Positions 8,705 to 17,066 of a stretch of DNA of 64,000 bases are shown piece after piece (within the stretch, counting starts at the first letter, position 1; each line of letters begins with the position of its first letter). The DNA is from Alistipes sp. (GTDB lineage Bacteria; Bacteroidota; Bacteroidia; Bacteroidales; Rikenellaceae), in assembly GCA_017629145.1 (NCBI GenBank), contig JAGBXR010000023.1:1-64000 (forward strand), written 5' to 3'. The position numbers and the translations under genes are program-made. The notes under the pieces were generated by a model that saw only the letters and a program-made list of their open reading frames with translations, was not told the origin of the DNA and searched no databases.

Positions 8705-10414
8705 TTAGTGCATCGAGAGGTCCTGCTCGCGGAGTATGCGTCGATACTCCTCACCGTTGAGCAATAGCTCGACAGCCTGATCTACCGTCGAGTCGTGTAC
8801 GACGCTATGCTCCACTGCGCCCTCGTTGTAGGCGTAGCGCATAACGATATATCCATTCATAGCCTCGCGAATCTCGCGGCTGTAGGTCTCCATATTCGAG
8901 ACCTTGTCATCCTTGACAAGAGAGCGTAGCGCATCGAGTGCTGCACCGAGCTCCTCGCCGTAGAGATCCTCCTCGACAGCCTTTTCGAGAGCATTGAGAG
9001 CGTGGCGTGTGTTCGACTCGTAGGGTACATCCTGCTCGGCGATATATGCCGTAAAGTCGGCATAGTCGCTGTCGCTAATCGCAAACGTGCGTATATCGAT
9101 AGGCTCGCTATGGTGCTTGCGCATATACTCGTCTGCCCAGTTCTCCATATATCCCATAGCATACAGCGTAAGGGCAAAGCGGCTCACGTACTCTGGCTCG
9201 ATCTTCACATCGGGGACAATGCCACCACCGTCGTATACCTTACGGCCACCGCGTGTGCTGAACTCCGAGATGAGCGAGTCGGGCACGCTTCTCACGCTGC
9301 CGTCCTCATCGCGCGATGCGTAGTTTACGGCCTGTATGCAACGTCCCGAGGGGATATAGTATTTTGCGGTTGTATACTTCAGAAAGCTGTTGTAGCCGAC
9401 GTGGCGAGTGCCCTGTACGAGGCCCTTGCCAAAGGTGCGCTGACCCATAATCACGCCGCGGTCGGTATCCTGTAGTGCACCAGCCAGAATCTCCGAGGCC
9501 GAGGCAGACGAACTGCTCACAAGCATCACGATAGGTAGCTCGGTAGCTAATGGCAGATGCTCGGTGCTAAAATCACGGAGCGAGCTTGAGTCGCGACCCA
9601 TAATCGACACAACGCGCTCACCACGAGGTAGGAACAGCGATGCAATGTCTATAGCCTCCTGCACCAGACCGCCACCATTCGAGCGGTAGTCGAGGATAAG
9701 TCCGCGCAGCGAGTCGCTAGCCATAAGGCGCTCGAGTGCGGCACGTACCTCGTTGTAGCTGCCCTCGATAAAGTCGTTGTGGCTGATATAGCCTATGCCA
9801 TCACGAATGATGCCGGCGTAGGATACACTCGGTATAGTAATATGTCGGCGTGTGATATTAAGTGTGTCGACTGCCCCCGTATAGCTACGCTCGATGACTA
9901 CCTCGACAGCGGTCTCGGGCTGACCCTTGAGTCGCTTGCTAACCTCGCTTACGTCCATCTTGTAGGCATCGTGGCCGTCGATTGCGAGAATCTTGTCGCC
10001 AACCTTGATGCCTGCGAGGTCCGATGGCGAGCCCTTGTATGGCTGTGCGAAGAGTACATAGTCGCCGCGCTTGCGGATGAGCGAACCGACACCGCCATAG
10101 CGCCCCGTAGTGAGAATCTCGAACTGCTCCATATCCTCCTCCGAGAGGTACTCCGAGTAGGGGTCTGTGGCGCGCACCATACCTTCGGCAGCATACTCGA
10201 GCATACGGCCAGCATCAACCCTGTCGACATAGCCCATCTCGAACTCGCGCATAATGTTGGCGAGAATCTCGGTAGCCTTGCCGAGCTCGAAATCCTCGGT
10301 TGTGCGCTTTGGCTGCTGTGCCGCGACATCGGTAGCGGATGCTGTGAGCAATGCTGCGAGAAGCAGCGCAGAGGTTAATATCTGATGACGAAAATTAAGC
10401 ATACTCCTACTCAT
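8705..10414 (-). CDS. S41 family C-terminal processing peptidase
   Basis: A periplasmic serine protease of the CtpA/Prc type. A signal peptide (TSALLLAALLTASATDVAAQ) is followed by an N-terminal helical region, a PDZ domain (GGVGSLIRKRGDYVLF to LAGIKVGDKILAIDG) and the S41 catalytic core. The nucleophile serine is in SSSSASASEILAGAL (about residue 301) and the general-base lysine in RTFGKGLVQ (about residue 328). The ATG at 10412-10414 overlaps the stop of the preceding gene; an alternative ATG at 10402 gives a start four residues later. An open frame extends further upstream but lies over the preceding gene and is not used. Likely role: processing or turnover of envelope proteins. Confidence 0.93.
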   Translation of the reverse strand: MSRSMLNFRHQILTSALLLAALLTASATDVAAQQPKRTTEDFELGKATEILANIMREFEMGYVDRVDAGRMLEYAAEGMVRATDPYSEYLSEEDMEQFEILTTGRYGGVGSLIRKRGDYVLFAQPYKGSPSDLAGIKVGDKILAIDGHDAYKMDVSEVSKRLKGQPETAVEVVIERSYTGAVDTLNITRRHITIPSVSYAGIIRDGIGYISHNDFIEGSYNEVRAALERLMASDSLRGLILDYRSNGGGLVQEAIDIASLFLPRGERVVSIMGRDSSSLRDFSTEHLPLATELPIVMLVSSSSASASEILAGALQDTDRGVIMGQRTFGKGLVQGTRHVGYNSFLKYTTAKYYIPSGRCIQAVNYASRDEDGSVRSVPDSLISEFSTRGGRKVYDGGGIVPDVKIEPEYVSRFALTLYAMGYMENWADEYMRKHHSEPIDIRTFAISDSDYADFTAYIAEQDVPYESNTRHALNALEKAVEEDLYGEELGAALDALRSLVKDDKVSNMETYSREIREAMNGYIVMRYAYNEGAVEHSVVHDSTVDQAVELLLNGEEYRRILREQDLSMH

Positions 10415-10898
10415 CGAAACGACTGTTGTGCATATAACCCTGGAGGCGTATTGCGATACGCACCACCTGACGACGCAGACCCGTAATCGCCACACCATCC
10501 TCCTCGGTCGTAACCTCGATCTTGTCTTCGAACAGCATCGACAGACGGAGCACCGGACCTGCGGCACGATATACGCGGCGTGTCTCGCTCTCGTCGATGA
10601 GCTTGAAGCCCGACACCATCATCGCATTGTCGATGCGCAATGCGTCGCGCTGGAGCTGGCAGCCTGCAATGCGACTGCTCATAAAGCCGAAACGTGGATA
10701 GGCCGCGGCGAGAAGCACAACACCAACCGAAAGCCATATGCCCTCCTTCGAGAACAGCTGTGCGCGTACCATAGTCCAGTAGTCGATGCCAGCAACCTCG
10801 GGGTAGCTGATGGTCATAACCCATACGAGAGCCAAAAGCAGAACGCACAGGAAGAGGAAATATTTTAGTGAACGTATCAAGTATCTCATATTTGTCAA
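10407..10898 (-). CDS. Small membrane protein of unknown function
   Basis: A 163-residue protein not recognised by family. It has two membrane helices (about residues 11-30 and 53-68) and a C-terminal soluble part of about 90 residues rich in beta pattern (VSGFKLIDESETRRVYRAAG, LFEDKIEVTTEEDGVAITG) that should face the cytoplasm. It is packed three bases after ispH and overlaps the S41 protease start, so it is co-expressed with them. The tight packing argues that it is a real gene. Confidence 0.7.
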   Translation of the reverse strand: MTNMRYLIRSLKYFLFLCVLLLALVWVMTISYPEVAGIDYWTMVRAQLFSKEGIWLSVGVVLLAAAYPRFGFMSSRIAGCQLQRDALRIDNAMMVSGFKLIDESETRRVYRAAGPVLRLSMLFEDKIEVTTEEDGVAITGLRRQVVRIAIRLQGYMHNSRFDE

Positions 10899-10901
10899 TA
10901 T

Positions 10902-11771
10902 TTATTTGTTGTTGTTATTTCGCTCGATAGCCTCGGCCACGCGCTCCATCAGCCAGCGTGGGGTAGATGTAGCACCACAGATGCCGACACTATCCACACC
11001 CTCGAACCACTCGGCCTGCAGCTCGCTGTCGTCCTCGATGTTGTAGGTGCGCTCGTTGGCGCGACGGCACACCTCACACAGAACCTTGCCATTTGAGGAT
11101 TTGCGGCCCGCGACGAAGATCACTACATCGACACTGCGCGAAAACTCGCTAAGCGACTCCTCGCGACCTGCCACACGACGGCATATCGTATCATCGAGCG
11201 TCACGCGCTCTGCATCTCCTGCACGGCGTACAATCTCCTCGCCAAGAGCGTTGAACAGATCGATACTCTGTGTAGTTTGCGAGAGGAAGTAAATCGGGCG
11301 GCTGAAGTCTACCGCATCGAGATCCTCCCTGCGCTCGACAACCACCACATCGTCCTCGACCTGACCTGTGAGGCCGACAACCTCGGCGTGACCTCGCTTG
11401 CCAAGCAGCACTACGCTGCCGCCTACGGCCTGCATCTTCTCGTAAGCATCGCGTACACGACGCTGGAGACGTGCCACAACGGGGCAGGTTGCGTCGATAA
11501 GCTTCAGACCAAGTTCCTCGGCGCGGCGATAGGTGCGCGGAGGCTCTCCGTGTGCGCGGATAAGTAGCGTGGCACCGCCCAGCAGGGGCATATCATCGTG
11601 CGATACTGTGCCTAAGCCCAAATCCTCGAGGCGCTGCACCTCGACACGGTTGTGGACAATGTCGCCTAATGAGTATACCTTGCCCACCTCGGCGATAGCT
11701 CGCTCGGCCTCGCCTATGGCGCGGACAACACCGAAGCAAAAGCCTGAATTCTGATCTATTGTGACGCGCAT
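10902..11771 (-). CDS. ispH: 4-hydroxy-3-methylbut-2-enyl diphosphate reductase
   Basis: IspH is the last enzyme of the MEP isoprenoid pathway and yields IPP and DMAPP using a [4Fe-4S] cluster. From the ATG at 11769-11771 the three cluster cysteines fall at residues 12 (NSGFCFGV), 96 (DATCPVV) and 197 (DDTICRRV), the same numbering as in E. coli IspH, which also supports this start over an upstream in-frame one inside cmk. The motif GRKSSNGKVLCEVCRR matches the family. The gene begins two bases after the cmk stop; cmk-ispH pairing is frequent. Confidence 0.97.
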   Translation of the reverse strand: MRVTIDQNSGFCFGVVRAIGEAERAIAEVGKVYSLGDIVHNRVEVQRLEDLGLGTVSHDDMPLLGGATLLIRAHGEPPRTYRRAEELGLKLIDATCPVVARLQRRVRDAYEKMQAVGGSVVLLGKRGHAEVVGLTGQVEDDVVVVERREDLDAVDFSRPIYFLSQTTQSIDLFNALGEEIVRRAGDAERVTLDDTICRRVAGREESLSEFSRSVDVVIFVAGRKSSNGKVLCEVCRRANERTYNIEDDSELQAEWFEGVDSVGICGATSTPRWLMERVAEAIERNNNNK

Positions 11772-11773
11772 AG

Positions 11774-12469
11774 CTACCTGCTTATTATCTCGTTGTAACG
11801 CTCCAGGAACCACTCCATCTGCTCCTCGACACTCATATGCGTGTTGTCTAAAAGTATGGCATCCTCGGCACGGCGCAGAGGCGAGATGGCGCGTGTCATA
11901 TCTGCCTCATCACGCGATACCACATTGGCATATACCTCCTCGAAACTCACACTGTCGCCCTTGGCCTGTAGCTCGGCATAGCGGCGCTCGGCACGTACCT
12001 TGGGGTCGGCAGTCATATATATCTTGAACTCGGCATCGGGGAATACCACTGTGCCGATATCGCGGCCATCCATAACCACGCCCTTGCGCTTGCCCATATC
12101 CTGCTGCATAGCTACGAGCTTGCTGCGCACGGCAGCAATCGAGCTGATGGCGCTCACGCAGTTGCTCACCTCGATGGTACGAATCTTACCCTCGACCAGA
12201 TCGCCATTGACATAGATATCGCTTGCGCCACGCTGGGCGTTGAAGCGGAAGTCTATGTTGATATCCTTAAGCATAGCCTCTACAGCCTGCTCATCGACCA
12301 TACCCGAGCGTATAGCTCCGTTCTCGAGGGCGTAGAGTGTCACGGCACGATACATCGCGCCAGTGTCGATAAAGATGTAGCCGAGGCGCGCTGCAATGGC
12401 CTTGGCAAAGGTGCTCTTGCCACACGACGAGTGACCGTCGAGGGCAACTATAATCTTTTTAGTCTGCAT
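11774..12469 (-). CDS. cmk: (d)CMP kinase
   Basis: Cytidylate kinase phosphorylates CMP and dCMP with ATP. The 231-residue protein has the P-loop GHSSCGKSTFA (12-22), the substrate segment DTGAMYRAVT and the conserved DGRDIGTVVFPDAEFKIYM and RYAELQAKG lid elements. It is followed closely by ispH and preceded, 20 bases away, by the LysE-type exporter. Confidence 0.96.
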   Translation of the reverse strand: MQTKKIIVALDGHSSCGKSTFAKAIAARLGYIFIDTGAMYRAVTLYALENGAIRSGMVDEQAVEAMLKDINIDFRFNAQRGASDIYVNGDLVEGKIRTIEVSNCVSAISSIAAVRSKLVAMQQDMGKRKGVVMDGRDIGTVVFPDAEFKIYMTADPKVRAERRYAELQAKGDSVSFEEVYANVVSRDEADMTRAISPLRRAEDAILLDNTHMSVEEQMEWFLERYNEIISR

Positions 12470-12489
12470 ATATCAAAGTTGAATTTTCG

Positions 12490-13161
12490 TTACACAAATT
12501 GTGTGACCAGCGCAATGACACCCAGCGCGCTGATGACAACGCCAGCCACGCGGTTGATGGTGAGCATATGGCGCGGACGGAAACCGCGACGGAAGAAGCT
12601 GATTATCGAAGTCAGCGCAATCCACCATAGCGAAGCTCCAAGCATAAAGCCACTGATGATAAGAAAGTTGGTCGCAAGATTGCTGATACTCGAGCCGTCG
12701 GCGATGGCCGTAGATGGATTCTTCGCCAACTCGACGTTGAACATCGTGAAGAAGGCGAGGATGTAGGGAATGATAACCACGAAGTTGGCGAGTGTGAAGC
12801 CGAACATCGAGGCGAAGTCCTGCCACAGAGCGATATGTCCGGTTCGGTTTTTACGAATCTGTGGCACAGGGTTTTTGAAGAAGATGATGATGCCGACAAT
12901 AACCACGAAGACACCTCCGCATATCTGGATTATCGTGCTGTACTCGTCGATATAGGTCTTCAGCAGCGCATATACCGAGAAGGCGAGAATAGCGAGCAGC
13001 GTATCGGCACACGCCACGCCCATACCCGACATAATTCCCGAGAGTCCACCCTTGCTCAGGGTGCGCTGTATGCATAGCACCGCTACCGGGCCTACGGTCA
13101 TCGACGAGGCTAAACCGACGCATATTCCGTCAAATAGGGTCTTGAGTATTTCGACTATCAT
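12490..13161 (-). CDS. LysE family transporter
   Basis: An inner-membrane exporter of amino acids or related small molecules; the substrate cannot be told. From the ATG at 13159-13161 the protein has 223 residues with about six helices and the family start (FDGICVGLASSMTVGPVAVLCIQ, with a GP motif) and the segment GGLSGIMSGMGVACADTLLA. An in-frame frame upstream to 13326 is rejected because it covers the promoter and has no homology. It is the first gene of the long minus-strand operon. Confidence 0.85.
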   Translation of the reverse strand: MIVEILKTLFDGICVGLASSMTVGPVAVLCIQRTLSKGGLSGIMSGMGVACADTLLAILAFSVYALLKTYIDEYSTIIQICGGVFVVIVGIIIFFKNPVPQIRKNRTGHIALWQDFASMFGFTLANFVVIIPYILAFFTMFNVELAKNPSTAIADGSSISNLATNFLIISGFMLGASLWWIALTSIISFFRRGFRPRHMLTINRVAGVVISALGVIALVTQFV

Positions 13162-13241
13162 AATCTTTTCCGAAATGTTCTGAACTACGTATCGCAAATT
13201 GGCAGCCAAAGTTGCTCTTCGCATACGTGCATATATCGTGG

Positions 13242-13249
13242 CAAAGATA
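13242..13249 (-). promoter_or_regulatory. Promoter -7 box of the lysE-cmk-ispH operon
   Basis: The minus strand reads TATCTTTG about 80 bases before the first ATG. The -33 region is not clear. Confidence 0.6.
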
Positions 13250-13373
13250 GGAAAAAAATGTGAAATGTTGAAACGATTTTTGCGATTCGCCACTAAATTG
13301 GAACAAAAGTGTAGAGAATTGTTCAAAGCTGCGTCGGGTGGCTTTGCAAGGGTTTAAAAAATAGGGTAAATGT

Positions 13374-13404
13374 TTCGTGAAATGAAAAAAAATGTCTATC
13401 TTTG
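13374..13404 (+). promoter_or_regulatory. Promoter of the ior operon
   Basis: TATCTTTG at 13397-13404, with a T-rich -33 region near 13374. It lies 55 bases before the iorA ATG and is divergent from the lysE promoter. Confidence 0.65.
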
Positions 13405-13458
13405 ACAACATATTATGTAGTAACTAAACGAACAAACAAACCTAAAACAATTAAAGAT

Positions 13459-15075
13459 ATGAGAAAACTACTTCTCGGTGACGAGGCTATCGCACAGGCC
13501 GCTATCGATTCAGGTCTGTCGGGTGTCTATGCATACCCCGGTACCCCTTCAACCGAAATTACAGAGTTCATTCAGTTGCGCGAGGAGAAGCGCGGTGCTG
13601 CTGACGACAAGATTTGCTGCCGTTGGGCGACTAACGAGAAGACTGCTATGGAGGGCGCTCTCGGTATGTCGTATATGGGTAAGCGTGCTTTGGTATGTAT
13701 GAAGCACGTGGGTGTGAATGTTGCTGCCGACCCATTCGTTAACTCGGCAATGACAGGCGTAAATGGTGGTTTGGTGGTTGTTGCTGCCGACGATCCATCG
13801 ATGCACTCATCGCAGAACGAGCAGGATTCACGCTTCTATGGCAAGTTCGCTATGGTTCCTGTTTTCGAACCATCATCACAGCAGGAGGCTTACGAGATGA
13901 CACGTGCTGCGTTCGAGCTTTCGGAGGCTGTTAAGCTTCCAGTGCTTATGCGCGTTACAACACGTATGGCTCACTCTCGTGCTGTTGTCGAGATCAGCGA
14001 CGCACCTCGCAAGCAGAACGAGATCAACCGTCCAGAGGATGTTCGCCGCTGGATTTTGCTCCCTGCATTCGCAAAGAAGCGCTATGTAGAGTTGCTCGCA
14101 CAGCAGGACGACCTTCAGACAAAGGCCGTAGAGTCGAAGTTCAACTTCTACCGCAAGGGCTCTAACCCAGAGCGCGGTGTCATTACCACAGGTATCGCCT
14201 ACAACTACTATATGGAGAATGTAGCTGGTGCCGAGGAGCGCAGTGTATTGAAGGTTTCGCAGTATCCATTGCCAGTAGCATTGGTTGAGAAGATGGTTGC
14301 GGATGGCGCAAAGGAGATTCTCGTTATGGAGGAGGGTCAGCCAGTTGTCGAGGAGATGATTCGCGCTATTGTTCCTTCAACCGTTGCTGTTAAGGGTCGT
14401 TTGACAGGCGATCTTCCACGTGTTGGTGAGCTTACTCCCGACAGCGTACGCCTCTCACTCGGTATGTCAGCTTTGGAGAACCACGAGGCAGACAACCTCG
14501 TAGTAGCTCGCCCACCTGCATTGTGCCAGGGTTGCGGTCACCGCGATATGTACAAGGCATTGAACGAGGTTGCAGCAGAGTACGATAACCCACGTATCTT
14601 CGGTGATATCGGTTGCTACACTCTCGGTGCACTTTCGCCATTCAATGCTTTGTCGGCTTGTGTCGAGATGGGTGCTTCAATCACTATGGCCAAGGGTGCA
14701 GCAGATGCTGGTCAGTTCCCATCATTCGCCGTTATCGGAGACTCTACGTTCACTCACTCTGGTATGACAGGTCTTTTGGACTGTGTTAACTCAAAGGCAA
14801 ACGTTGTTGTTATCATCTCGGATAACCTCACAACAGGTATGACCGGTGGTCAGGACTCTGCTGGTACTGGTAAGATCGAGGATATCTGTCGTGGTTTGGG
14901 TGTTGCTCCAGAGCACGTACGCGTAGTGGTGCCTCTGCCAAAGAATATGGAGGAGATTAAGAGCATCTTGCGTGAGGAGATCGAGTACAACGGTGTATCG
15001 GTAGTTATCCCTCGTCGCGAGTGTATCCAGACAGCAAAGCGTCACGCAAAGGCACGTGCCGCAGAGAAGAAGTAG
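13459..15075 (+). CDS. iorA: Indolepyruvate:ferredoxin oxidoreductase, alpha subunit
   Basis: The thiamine-diphosphate subunit that oxidatively decarboxylates aryl pyruvates to aryl-acetyl-CoA with reduction of ferredoxin. The 538-residue protein has the N-terminal pyrimidine-binding domain (YAYPGTPSTEITEF), and the C-terminal TPP domain with CQGCGHRDMYKAL, GDIGCYTLGAL, GDSTFTHSGMTGLLD and the DNLTTGMTGGQ segment. The ATG at 13459 is chosen; the upstream frame covers the leader. It ends in a basic tail without the two [4Fe-4S] ferredoxin motifs that end classical archaeal IorA. iorB follows 28 bases later. Substrate range beyond indolepyruvate is inferred. Confidence 0.93.
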   Translation: MRKLLLGDEAIAQAAIDSGLSGVYAYPGTPSTEITEFIQLREEKRGAADDKICCRWATNEKTAMEGALGMSYMGKRALVCMKHVGVNVAADPFVNSAMTGVNGGLVVVAADDPSMHSSQNEQDSRFYGKFAMVPVFEPSSQQEAYEMTRAAFELSEAVKLPVLMRVTTRMAHSRAVVEISDAPRKQNEINRPEDVRRWILLPAFAKKRYVELLAQQDDLQTKAVESKFNFYRKGSNPERGVITTGIAYNYYMENVAGAEERSVLKVSQYPLPVALVEKMVADGAKEILVMEEGQPVVEEMIRAIVPSTVAVKGRLTGDLPRVGELTPDSVRLSLGMSALENHEADNLVVARPPALCQGCGHRDMYKALNEVAAEYDNPRIFGDIGCYTLGALSPFNALSACVEMGASITMAKGAADAGQFPSFAVIGDSTFTHSGMTGLLDCVNSKANVVVIISDNLTTGMTGGQDSAGTGKIEDICRGLGVAPEHVRVVVPLPKNMEEIKSILREEIEYNGVSVVIPRRECIQTAKRHAKARAAEKK

Positions 15076-15103
15076 GCCTAAAACAACAAAACAGAATTTC
15101 GAA

Positions 15104-15685
15104 ATGAAGAAAGATATCATTTTAGCTGGCGTCGGCGGACAGGGTATTTTGTCGATCGCTACAGTCATCGGTGAGGCTGTTCTCGCAGAGGGTTGGAACA
15201 TCAAGCAGGCTGAGGTACACGGTATGAGCCAGCGTGGTGGTGATGTGCAGAGTAACTTGCGTATCTCTACCGAGCCTATCGCTTCGGACCTCATCGCCAA
15301 GGGTGGTGCCGACATCATCATCTCGCTTGAGCCTATGGAGGCTTTGCGCTACTTGCCATACTTGAAGAAGGATGGCTGGGTAGTAACAAGCAACGTTCCT
15401 TTCGTAAACATTCCTAACTACCCCGATATGGAGGAGGTAGCAAAGCACCTCGCTGCGCTTCCACACTGCGTGTCGCTCAACGTTGAGGAGTTGGCTAAGG
15501 AGGCAGGTGCTCCACTTCAGTCTGCCAATATGGTGTTGTTGGGTGCTGCGATCCCTATGCTCGATATCGAGAAGGAGAAGATCGAGGCAGGTATCCGTCG
15601 TATCTTTGCGCGTAAGGGCGAGGAGGTTATCGAGAAGAACCTTGCAGCTGTGCGTGCTGGATATGACAATAGCGTGAAATTGTAA
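15104..15685 (+). CDS. iorB: Indolepyruvate:ferredoxin oxidoreductase, beta subunit
   Basis: The gamma-type subunit domain that completes the IorAB complex and binds CoA. The 193-residue protein begins with MKKDIILAGVGGQGILSIA, the signature of the pyruvate ferredoxin/flavodoxin oxidoreductase family, followed by EVHGMSQRGGDVQSNLR and the ANMVLLGAAI segment. The ATG at 15104 fits these; an upstream in-frame ATG overlaps iorA. It is followed 13 bases later by an aminotransferase gene. Confidence 0.93.
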   Translation: MKKDIILAGVGGQGILSIATVIGEAVLAEGWNIKQAEVHGMSQRGGDVQSNLRISTEPIASDLIAKGGADIIISLEPMEALRYLPYLKKDGWVVTSNVPFVNIPNYPDMEEVAKHLAALPHCVSLNVEELAKEAGAPLQSANMVLLGAAIPMLDIEKEKIEAGIRRIFARKGEEVIEKNLAAVRAGYDNSVKL

Positions 15686-15698
15686 TTTGGAGAAGAGT

Positions 15699-17015
15699 AT
15701 GGATAGACCATTAGATAAACAGACGGTCGATAACATCTGCATCGCCAACGGTTTGCGCAACGCCAAGGAGTTGGGCGCAGCCTCTATTCGTCAGTTTGTT
15801 AGCGTCGTTAAGGATATCGAGGCTAAGATGGGCGTGGAGTATATCCGTATGGAGATTGGCGAGCCTGGCTTGCCAGCAGAGCAGATCGGTATCGAGGCCG
15901 AGCACGAGGCGTTGCTCTCGGGTGTAGGTTCGAAGTATCCGCTCATCACCGGTATCGAGCCCCTCACAAAGGAGGCATCGCGCTTCGTTAAGGCTTTCAT
16001 CAACATCGACATTCCACCTGCTTGCTTCGTGCCTACGGTAGGTTCGATGCAGGGTGCTTTTGCAGCGTTTATGGCCCTCTCGCAGATGCGTGAGGATCGC
16101 GATACTATCCTCTTCATCGACCCAGGCTTCCCTGTGCAGAAGGCACAGTGTCGCGTGCAGGGCGTTCGCTACGAGTCGTTCGACGTTATCGACTATCGTG
16201 GTAAGGCTCTCGAGGCAAAGCTTGAGGAGATATTATCGTCGGGTCGTATCAGCGGTATGATCTACTCTAACCCTAACAACCCAACGTGGATGTGTCTCAA
16301 CGAGGAGGAGTTGGAGATTATCGGTCGTATGGCTACGAAGTATGATGTTGTGGTTATCGAGGATTTGGCATACCTCAATATGGACTTCCGCGAGGATCGC
16401 TCGAAGCCATTCGAGGCGCCATATCAGCCATCGGTAGCTCGCTATACCGACAACTGCTTGCACCTTCTCTCGGGCTCGAAGATGTTCTCGTATGCAGGTC
16501 AGCGTATCGCAGTTGTTGCTATGAATCCATCACTTGCAGATCGCTGCTACGAGGGCTTTGCAAAGCGCTACGGCAACGACGGTCAGTTCCGCCGCAACTT
16601 CATCTTCAACATCCTTTATGTACTTTCATCGGGTGTTCCTCACTCGGCGCAGTATGCTCTTACGGCGATGTTCCGCGCAGCCTCTGACGGCCGCTTGAAC
16701 TACGTCGAGCACACACGCGAGTATGCACGTCGTGCAGCGCGCGTTAAGGAGATTATGGTCAAGAACGGCTTCCACATCGTCTACGATAAGGATTGCGACC
16801 AGGATGTAAGCGATGGCTTCTTCTTCACCTTTGGCTATAAAGATATGACAGGTGAGCAGCTTATCAACAAGCTTATCTACTACGGTATCTCGGCTATTAC
16901 GCTTGCACCTACGGGTAGCTCACGCGAGGGCTTGCGTGGTTGCGTGTCGATGATCTCGGACTACCAGTACGACGAGTTGGATAAACGCTTGCGCCTCTTT
17001 AGTCAGGATTATTAA
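15699..17015 (+). CDS. PLP-dependent class I/II aminotransferase
   Basis: A fold-type I aminotransferase of 438 residues. The PLP lysine is Lys261 in SGSKMFSYAGQR; the substrate-binding segments NPNNPTWMCL and the aspartate in VVIEDLAYLNMDF are present. Residues GSSREGLRGCVSM carry the C-terminal arginine. The ATG at 15699 is preferred over a TTG 12 bases upstream. Because it follows iorAB in the same operon it is the likely source of the 2-keto acid (aryl pyruvate) for IorAB; the amino donor is not determined from sequence. A terminator follows. Confidence 0.9.
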   Translation: MDRPLDKQTVDNICIANGLRNAKELGAASIRQFVSVVKDIEAKMGVEYIRMEIGEPGLPAEQIGIEAEHEALLSGVGSKYPLITGIEPLTKEASRFVKAFINIDIPPACFVPTVGSMQGAFAAFMALSQMREDRDTILFIDPGFPVQKAQCRVQGVRYESFDVIDYRGKALEAKLEEILSSGRISGMIYSNPNNPTWMCLNEEELEIIGRMATKYDVVVIEDLAYLNMDFREDRSKPFEAPYQPSVARYTDNCLHLLSGSKMFSYAGQRIAVVAMNPSLADRCYEGFAKRYGNDGQFRRNFIFNILYVLSSGVPHSAQYALTAMFRAASDGRLNYVEHTREYARRAARVKEIMVKNGFHIVYDKDCDQDVSDGFFFTFGYKDMTGEQLINKLIYYGISAITLAPTGSSREGLRGCVSMISDYQYDELDKRLRLFSQDY

Positions 17016-17022
17016 TAATTAT

Positions 17023-17054
17023 GGGCTGCCCGAGGTTTAAGGACAGCCCTTTTT
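17023..17054 (+). terminator. Hairpin between the aminotransferase and CoA-transferase genes
   Basis: Arms GGGCTGCC and GGACAGCCC with a T-run after them. It probably attenuates rather than fully separates the two genes, since no promoter is evident in the 12 bases before the next ATG. Confidence 0.7.
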
Positions 17055-17066
17055 AACCCTAAGAGT

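Noticed and set aside
10415..10567. N-terminal extension of the S41 protease
   Set aside because: It lies over the preceding gene and would put 50 residues with no export character before the signal peptide.
13162..13326. N-terminal extension of the LysE-type protein
   Set aside because: It covers the operon promoter, and family homology starts at the ATG at 13161.
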